Below, one piece after another: positions 41,616-46,209 of a DNA stretch of 46,209 bases. This DNA comes from Chloroflexota bacterium (GTDB lineage: Bacteria > Chloroflexota > Dormibacteria > Dormibacterales > Dormibacteraceae). The first letter of the stretch is position 1. Each line of letters opens with the position of its first letter. Where the stretch lies: contig VBGP01000019.1 in assembly GCA_005880795.1 (NCBI GenBank), forward strand, positions 1-46,209, written 5' to 3'. A program made the translations under genes and the position numbers. The notes beneath the pieces were generated by a model. It saw nothing but the letters and a program-made list of their open reading frames with translations. It was not told where the DNA came from and did not search any database.

Positions 41616-41641
41616 GGTCGCCGGGGCTGGCTCCGACCCCC

Positions 41642-43054
41642 CTAAACGATCTCGACTTTCAGGAGGTTGGTCTGGCCGGGCCGGCCGACCGGGACACCGG
41701 CCACGACGACCACCCGATCCCCCGTCCGGACCATGCCGCTCTGCAGCGCGGCTTCGGTGGCGTTCGAGATCATCTGGTCGGTATCTCGACCCGGGCTGAC
41801 CAGGAGCGGGACCACGCCCGAGTACAGCGCCGTCCGGCGAAGCACCTCGGGGTGCGGGCTGGCCGCCACCACGGGCATCGGCGGCCGGGCCTTGCTGCAG
41901 CGCAGGGCGGTCGTCCCGGATTCGGTGAAGGCGATGATCACCTTGGCGTGGATCTCGGTCGCCGTCGAGGCGGCCGCATGTGCGATCGCGCTGCCGACCT
42001 CACCGGGCTCTCGCCAGATCTGACGGGCGCGCTCGAATGCAGGGTGCTTCTGGGCGGCCAGGCAGATGCGCGCCATCGCGCGAACGGCTTCGACCGGGTG
42101 CGCTCCGACCGAAGTCTCCTGCGAGAGCATCACGGCATCGGTTCCGTCCCAGATCGCGTTGGCCACGTCGGACGCCTCAGCACGCGTGGGCCGATTCGAG
42201 GTGACCATCGACTCGAGCATCTCGGTGGCGGTGATCACCGGAACGCCGGCGCGGTTGGCGCGGTCGATCACGTCCTTCTGCACGGCCGGCAGGTCGCCCA
42301 GCTTCAGCTCCACCCCGAGGTCGCCGCGGGCGACCATCACCGCGTCGGCGACCTCGAGGATCGCGCTGAGATTCCGGATTGCCTCCAGCTTCTCTAGCTT
42401 GGCGATGACAGGGACGCGGCAGTTCAATCCGCTCAGGTGCTGCTGGCATGCAAGCAAGTCCTCGGGCCGCCGCACGAACGACAGCGCGATGTAATCGACG
42501 CCGAGCTCGACGGCGAGCTTCAGGTCGCTCAGGTCTTTTTCGGTCAGGGCGGGCATGGGCAGCGGGCGCCCAGGCACGCTGACCCCTTTTCGCTCGCCGA
42601 GGAGGCCCCCGCGCACGACGGACGCCTCGGCGCGGCCATCCTGTACTCCGCGGACCGAGAGTTCGATACGACCGTCGTCAAGCAGCACCCGATCCCCAGG
42701 CCGCAGCGCCTGAACCAGCTCCTTGTGGCTTACCTCGATCTGGTTGGGTTCTTCGCGGTGGCCGCCTACAAGGACGACCGGCCTTCCACGGACCAGGCGC
42801 TGGAACGACGTTTCGAGCGACCCGGTGCGGATCTTCGGACCCTGCAGATCGCCGAGCAGCGCGATCGGACGCCCGGCGGCTTCGGCGGCCTCCCTCACAT
42901 TGGCGGCCGCCTCGCGATGCGTCTGCGCGTCGCCATGCGAGAAGTTCAGCCTGGCCACGTCCATGCCCGCCCCCACCATGGCCCGCAGCACGTGCGGCGA
43001 CGAGCTGGAAGGCCCGATGGTGCAGACGATGCGGGTTCTTCGGACCGGACTCAC
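41642..43054 (-). CDS. pyk: pyruvate kinase
   Basis: Converts phosphoenolpyruvate and ADP to pyruvate and ATP. 470 residues from the GTG at 43054: RRTRIVCTIGPSSSSPHVL, GMDVARLNFSHGDAQTH, the catalytic-lysine/metal region VIAKLEKLEAIRNL with MVARGDLGVELKLGDLP, ATEMLESMVTSNRPTRAEAS and DGTDAVMLSQETSVGAHPVE. The usual SGET is SQET here. The GTG is 6 bases after GGAGG; the ATG at 43069 lies inside a palindromic repeat and lacks a ribosome site. The ribosome site itself is an arm of that repeat's hairpin. Confidence 0.95.
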   Translation of the reverse strand: MSPVRRTRIVCTIGPSSSSPHVLRAMVGAGMDVARLNFSHGDAQTHREAAANVREAAEAAGRPIALLGDLQGPKIRTGSLETSFQRLVRGRPVVLVGGHREEPNQIEVSHKELVQALRPGDRVLLDDGRIELSVRGVQDGRAEASVVRGGLLGERKGVSVPGRPLPMPALTEKDLSDLKLAVELGVDYIALSFVRRPEDLLACQQHLSGLNCRVPVIAKLEKLEAIRNLSAILEVADAVMVARGDLGVELKLGDLPAVQKDVIDRANRAGVPVITATEMLESMVTSNRPTRAEASDVANAIWDGTDAVMLSQETSVGAHPVEAVRAMARICLAAQKHPAFERARQIWREPGEVGSAIAHAAASTATEIHAKVIIAFTESGTTALRCSKARPPMPVVAASPHPEVLRRTALYSGVVPLLVSPGRDTDQMISNATEAALQSGMVRTGDRVVVVAGVPVGRPGQTNLLKVEIV

Positions 43055-43060
43055 CGAGCT

Positions 43061-43103
43061 CCTCCCCATTCATGGGGAGGTGTCGGCGCAGCCGACGGAG
43101 GGG
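43061..43103. repeat. two-stem palindromic repeat, copy 2 (pyk leader)
   Basis: CCTCCCC/GGGGAGG (43061-43067 with 43074-43080) is followed by GTCGGC/GCCGAC (43082-43096) and GGAGGGG. It has the same order of elements as copy 1 at 30562-30612. On the minus strand the GGGGAGG arm is the pyk ribosome binding site. The rest of 43055-43154 shows no gene. Confidence 0.7.
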
Positions 43104-43154
43104 CAGCCACGAGCCCAACACAACGGCCCCACGTGCGCGTCGCCCGGACCTGGC

Positions 43155-43592
43155 TCATTGGTACCGCTTCACACGCCGGGTCATCTCGCTTTCGGCTTCG
43201 GTGACCCGACGTTCGAGCTCGAGCGCGCTGATCACCGCGCCCCCCATGCCCCGCACGAGGTCGCGCTGGAACCGGTCCGAGGTCGCGACCGTGATGATGT
43301 CTCCGGTGCTGCTCGCCGCATAGGCGATTCGTTCAATCGCGTGGTCGGCGGAATGACCGCGGCGCGTAAAAACAACACGCACTCCCTCGACGGTCTCCTC
43401 GGAGTTCGCCATAGCGTAGGAGTGATGGGCGTCGAACACGACCGTCACCGACTCGCCGCTGATCATGCCGAGCACGCCAACGCGCTCGACCAACTTGTCT
43501 CGCGCAGCCTCGAGCGACGCTTCCGACAGGAGCCGCTTCAACGAGGGCCACGCGTGGATCACGTTGTAGCCGTCGACGATGAGCCGTTCCAC
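43155..43592 (-). CDS. NYN-domain ribonuclease, YacP/Rae1-like
   Basis: 145 residues. RLIVDGYNVIHAWPSLKRL at the start, VVFDAHHSYAMAN, the segment VRVVFTRRGHSADHAIERI and VATSDRFQRDLVRG carry the acidic residues of the PIN/NYN fold. In Bacillus subtilis the homologue Rae1 (yacP) is a ribosome-associated mRNA endonuclease encoded after rlmB, matching the order here apart from one inserted gene. The start is GTG at 43592, 4 bases after the preceding stop; the frame is open upstream but overlaps the protease gene. Confidence 0.88.
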   Translation of the reverse strand: MERLIVDGYNVIHAWPSLKRLLSEASLEAARDKLVERVGVLGMISGESVTVVFDAHHSYAMANSEETVEGVRVVFTRRGHSADHAIERIAYAASSTGDIITVATSDRFQRDLVRGMGGAVISALELERRVTEAESEMTRRVKRYQ

Positions 43593-43596
43593 CCGG

Positions 43597-44832
43597 CTAG
43601 AAGAACCGCATGTTGAGCAGGCCGATGGACACCAGCGTCGGGTCGATGTTGGCCAGAGCGGTGAGCTGAAAGACCGCGTGGAAGAACGCGGTACGCACCG
43701 GCGCGACGAACCACAGTGCGATGAAGACGCCATAGACGCCGACGGTGGCGAACCTCATCGCGGCGAACTGCATGGAGTACGGGAGCCAGGGCCGGATGAT
43801 GCCGAACCCGTCGAGTCCCGGCACGGGAAGCATGTTGAGAATCACCGCCAGCGCCATGAAGAATCCAAGCGCAGCGAGAGCCCCGAAAAAGTTCTCGTTG
43901 TCGACCGTGATCAATGAGCCGCGTCCCGCGACCGAGAACACGGCAAAGATGAGCAGCCCGCACAAAAGCGTGCCGACCGGGCCGGCGAGCGCGACCGCGG
44001 AGCTCCAGGCCCGCGTGCGCAGGGCAGAGTGGTTGATGTACACGGCGCCGCCAGGCAGGGCGATGCCACCAAGCAGCAGGAAGAGGATCGGCAAGATCAG
44101 GCTCATGAGCAGGTTGTGGTAGCGCAGCGGGTTGAGCGTCAGGTACCCCGCGCCCACGACCGAGCGATCGCCGCCCAGGTAGGCGACCACGGCGTGGCCG
44201 AACTCATGGATGCACAGCGAGACGACCCATCCGCCGATGATGAAGGCGGACGTCCACAGCGGCACCTGGCGCGGGAGAACGTCCATCCACAGCAGCGCGC
44301 CGGAGCCCGCCGTCACGCCGACCGCGGCGAGGAAGAACGGGCTCACGCTCACGACTCCGCGCAGCGAAGGCCACGGCCGGCGCCGCAGGGCTTTGTCGGG
44401 CGGCGGCTTGCTGTAGTCGCGCTGGGCGGCCTTGCTTCCGGTCTGCACGTGACTGCGCAGGTCGTAGAGGCTCAAACCCGCCTTCTGCAGAGCGGCCGAA
44501 GTCGAAGGCGAGTCCGAGTACAGCAGGGCCAGCAGCAGGTGGATCGAGTCCACCTGGTAGTGGCCGAGCACCTGGGCCTCGCGGCCTGCGTTCACGAGCA
44601 GCTGGTTAAGCGGCGGTGACTTGGCCGGGTCGCCATCCGGCGGCAGCTGCGCGGCAATCGTCTTGGGGTCCAGGCCAAGCGCGCGGATCTCATTGTCCGC
44701 GAGGCTGCCCGGCAGCTGGAGCGTGGCCTTCAGCACATCGCCGGCCAACACTTCCTTCGATCCCCGGGCGGATGCAAACTCGGTTGCCCGCTCGACGATC
44801 TCGCGAGCGTCGTGCGTCAGGGTCTCAGGCAT
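43597..44832 (-). CDS. Clp-N domain fused to site-2 protease (M50) membrane protein
   Basis: 411 residues. Residues 1-130 form two helical repeats like the Clp/Hsp100 N-domain (LTHDAREIVERATEFASARG, then LNQLLVNAGREAQVLGHYQV). After a basic linker come several membrane helices with the zinc motif HEFGH (209-213) and the third-ligand motif NMLPVPGLDG (333-342), the core of site-2 intramembrane proteases. The N-domain normally recognises ClpC/ClpA substrates or adaptors, so it may deliver substrates to the membrane protease; this is inference. It is inserted between rlmB and the NYN gene and overlaps neither. Confidence 0.88.
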   Translation of the reverse strand: MPETLTHDAREIVERATEFASARGSKEVLAGDVLKATLQLPGSLADNEIRALGLDPKTIAAQLPPDGDPAKSPPLNQLLVNAGREAQVLGHYQVDSIHLLLALLYSDSPSTSAALQKAGLSLYDLRSHVQTGSKAAQRDYSKPPPDKALRRRPWPSLRGVVSVSPFFLAAVGVTAGSGALLWMDVLPRQVPLWTSAFIIGGWVVSLCIHEFGHAVVAYLGGDRSVVGAGYLTLNPLRYHNLLMSLILPILFLLLGGIALPGGAVYINHSALRTRAWSSAVALAGPVGTLLCGLLIFAVFSVAGRGSLITVDNENFFGALAALGFFMALAVILNMLPVPGLDGFGIIRPWLPYSMQFAAMRFATVGVYGVFIALWFVAPVRTAFFHAVFQLTALANIDPTLVSIGLLNMRFF

Positions 44833-44844
44833 AGGACTGCCAGT

Positions 44845-45561
44845 TTAGGTGGCGACTCTCGCGATGGCCCGCTGCCTCATCACCTCGTACAGCAGCGCAG
44901 CCGCCGCGGCCGAGGCATTGAAGCTGGCCACGTGCCCGGCCACGGGCAATCGCACCCGCGCGTCGCAGCGCTCTTTCACGAGTCGATGGACGCCGGCGCC
45001 TTCGCCGCCCACGACGACGCAGACACGCTGGGTGAAATCGAACTCCCAGGCCGCGATCTCGCCGCGCGGGTCGAGAGCGACGCACCAGATTCCCGCGCGC
45101 TTCACCTCGGCGATGGCCGACGGCAGCCCTGAGACCTTTGCGATCGGAAGCAGCTCCGACGCGCCGGAGCTGGCCTTCACGGCGGCCGGCGAAAGTGGAG
45201 CGCTCCGGTGCTCCGGCAGGATCGCGCCGTCGCCGCCGGCCACCTCCGCGCTGCGCAGGATCGCGCCGAGGTTCTGCGGGTCGAGGATGGAATCCAGCGC
45301 GACGACAAGTGAGGGATTGGTTTCCAGCAGCTCCTTGAGCGTCCATTCGCGACGTGGTTTGAGCTCCGCGGCGACCCCCTGGTTGACGCCCGGCGCCATG
45401 GCGTCGAGCTTGTCCGCCGGCACGATCTCGACCCGCGCGAGCTTCGCCAGCTCCTCCAGGCGCGGATCATGGCCGGCGCTCGCGGCCTGGTAGACCTTGA
45501 TCACGCGCCCCGCCCGGGCCGCTTCCAAAACCGCGTTCCGTCCGTGAATCAGCTGGCTCAA
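44845..45561 (-). CDS. rlmB: 23S rRNA (guanosine-2'-O-)-methyltransferase RlmB / TrmH-like SPOUT protein
   Basis: 238 residues from the TTG at 45561. LIHGRNAVLEAARAG is the N-terminal L30e-like substrate-binding domain. The SPOUT knot follows with LDPQNLGAILRSAEVAGGDG, VVVGGEGAGVHRLVKERCD and LPVAGHVASFNASAAAAALL. The last motif has GHVASFN where GxxxSLN is usual, still compatible. The longer open frame to 45816 only runs antisense to the cupin gene. The start is 9 bases from the divergent cupin ATG with no ribosome site seen. Conserved neighbourhood with cysS and the rae1-like gene. Confidence 0.92.
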   Translation of the reverse strand: MSQLIHGRNAVLEAARAGRVIKVYQAASAGHDPRLEELAKLARVEIVPADKLDAMAPGVNQGVAAELKPRREWTLKELLETNPSLVVALDSILDPQNLGAILRSAEVAGGDGAILPEHRSAPLSPAAVKASSGASELLPIAKVSGLPSAIAEVKRAGIWCVALDPRGEIAAWEFDFTQRVCVVVGGEGAGVHRLVKERCDARVRLPVAGHVASFNASAAAAALLYEVMRQRAIARVAT

Positions 45562-45570
45562 ACTAATCGC

Positions 45571-46089
45571 ATGGTTGCAGACTTCATGGCCAGGGCGAGG
45601 GAGATGCTCACTGGCGGCGTCAACGAGGCGAGCTTGAACACGGTCGGGCGGTTGCTCTCTGAAGTCTCGCGCGAACCCGGATTCATTCCGCAGACCGAGA
45701 TGAGAAGCCTGCACGGCGGCGACACCACATCTGCCGTTTTGCAGACCGATCCTGACGGTCTCACCCTCATGCTGGGAAAGTTTTCGCCGAAGGAAGAGAC
45801 CCCGGTGCACAACCACAGCTCATGGGGAATCGCCTGCGTCGTTCAGGGGAGAGACCGCTACCGCCACTGGCACCACGACGATGAAGGCCAGTTGAAGGTC
45901 CTCTATGAGAAGGAGCTCGGGCCAGGCTCGTTTGTGACGTGGCTCGACCCACCGCACGACATCCACAGCCAGCAAGGCATCGGCGACCCAGCATTCGAGC
46001 TGGTCCTGTTCGGTAAGAACACGATGACCATCCCGCGCAGCTACTACAACCCTGAGACCGGAGAGGTTAGGACCGCTCTCCCCCAATAG
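45571..46089 (+). CDS. cysteine dioxygenase-like cupin (thiol dioxygenase family)
   Basis: 172 residues. The metal site of a CDO-type cupin is visible: [20 protein letters not shown] (His 80, His 82) and [10 protein letters not shown] (His 132). A mononuclear iron enzyme oxidising a small thiol such as cysteine is expected, but the exact substrate is open; it could also be a related COG5553-type protein. Its end overlaps the end of convergent cysS by 23 bases. The ATG at 45571 is 9 bases from the rlmB start; an ATG at 45586 is an alternative. It is the only plus-strand gene in this part. Confidence 0.8.
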   Translation: MVADFMARAREMLTGGVNEASLNTVGRLLSEVSREPGFIPQTEMRSLHGGDTTSAVLQTDPDGLTLMLGKFSPKEETPVHNHSSWGIACVVQGRDRYRHWHHDDEGQLKVLYEKELGPGSFVTWLDPPHDIHSQQGIGDPAFELVLFGKNTMTIPRSYYNPETGEVRTALPQ

Positions 46090-46209
46090 GCGCGACCCGG
46101 CGCCAGCGCACGCCGTCCTTCGAGTCCTCCAGCGCGATGCCTCGGCGCCGGAGGTCGTCCCGAATTTGGTCTGAGCGCGCGAAATCGCGCGTCCGGCGCG
46201 CCGCCTCGC
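46067..46209 (-). CDS. cysS: cysteinyl-tRNA synthetase (partial, C-terminal end)
   Basis: Only the last 46 codons are inside the window. The frame ends with [37 protein letters not shown] and a short tail before TAA. The block with [15 protein letters not shown]-x-LEDS-x-x-G-x-x-W is the normal C-terminus of CysS, just after its anticodon-binding domain. It lies upstream of rlmB in the same direction, as in the Bacillus order cysS-mrnC-rlmB-yacP; here a plus-strand cupin gene occupies the mrnC place. Confidence 0.9.
   Translation of the reverse strand, partial: EAARRTRDFARSDQIRDDLRRRGIALEDSKDGVRWRRVAPIGGERS

Overview
The window is a high-GC (roughly two-thirds G+C by eye) bacterial chromosome segment. 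Its backbone is the conserved transcription/translation super-cluster, all on the minus strand. Read right to left it runs cysS (partial), rlmB, a rae1/yacP-like NYN gene, then rpmG-secE-nusG-rplK-rplA, rplJ-rplL, rpoB-rpoC, rpsL-rpsG-fusA-tuf, and rpsJ-rplC-rplD-rplW-rplB-rpsS-rplV-rpsC (partial). This is close to the order known from Bacillus and other Gram-positive-type lineages. The GC content, frequent UUG/GUG starts and putative leaderless starts suggest an uncultured Terrabacteria-type organism (Dormibacterota, Chloroflexota or Actinomycetota). That placement is inference; no 16S gene is present.

The backbone is split by accessory blocks. (1) Between rpsL and rpoC lie an RsmC-like methyltransferase, a complete oligopeptide ABC transporter (two substrate-binding lipoproteins, two permeases, two ATPases) and a plus-strand lipoprotein gene flanked by two copies of the rpoC 3' end. 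(2) Between rpoB and rplL, on the plus strand, are a KynU-like PLP enzyme, a beta-phosphoglucomutase-type HAD phosphatase and a GH65 disaccharide phosphorylase whose reading frame runs into the antisense of rplL. (3) A membrane SRPBCC protein and a GNAT acetyltransferase follow rplA. (4) Between rpmG and the NYN gene are a secreted hypothetical, a TetR/SnoaL-like pair, an isocitrate/isopropylmalate dehydrogenase-family enzyme, an SGNH hydrolase, a PIG-L deacetylase, an internally repeated helical protein and pyruvate kinase. (5) A Clp-N/site-2-protease fusion sits between rlmB and the NYN gene, and a thiol-dioxygenase-like cupin between rlmB and cysS.

Regulatory signals include an L10 leader RNA with its own promoter before rplJ, a near-consensus promoter before oppA, a TTGACC-17-TATAAG promoter before the secreted hypothetical, a TetR-type operator/promoter, a bidirectional terminator between rpoC and the lipoprotein gene, and a U-tract terminator just upstream of rpmG. 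Three families of short palindromic intergenic repeats recur. One supplies the Shine-Dalgarno of pyk from an arm of its hairpin.

The observations most worth a second look are the duplicated rpoC 3' end, the heavy UUG start usage in core genes (rpoB, rpoC, rpsL, rpsC, rplJ and others), the missing GH65 stop codon, the repeat families, and the Clp-N/M50 fusion. I saw no CRISPR array, transposase, tRNA or rRNA gene.
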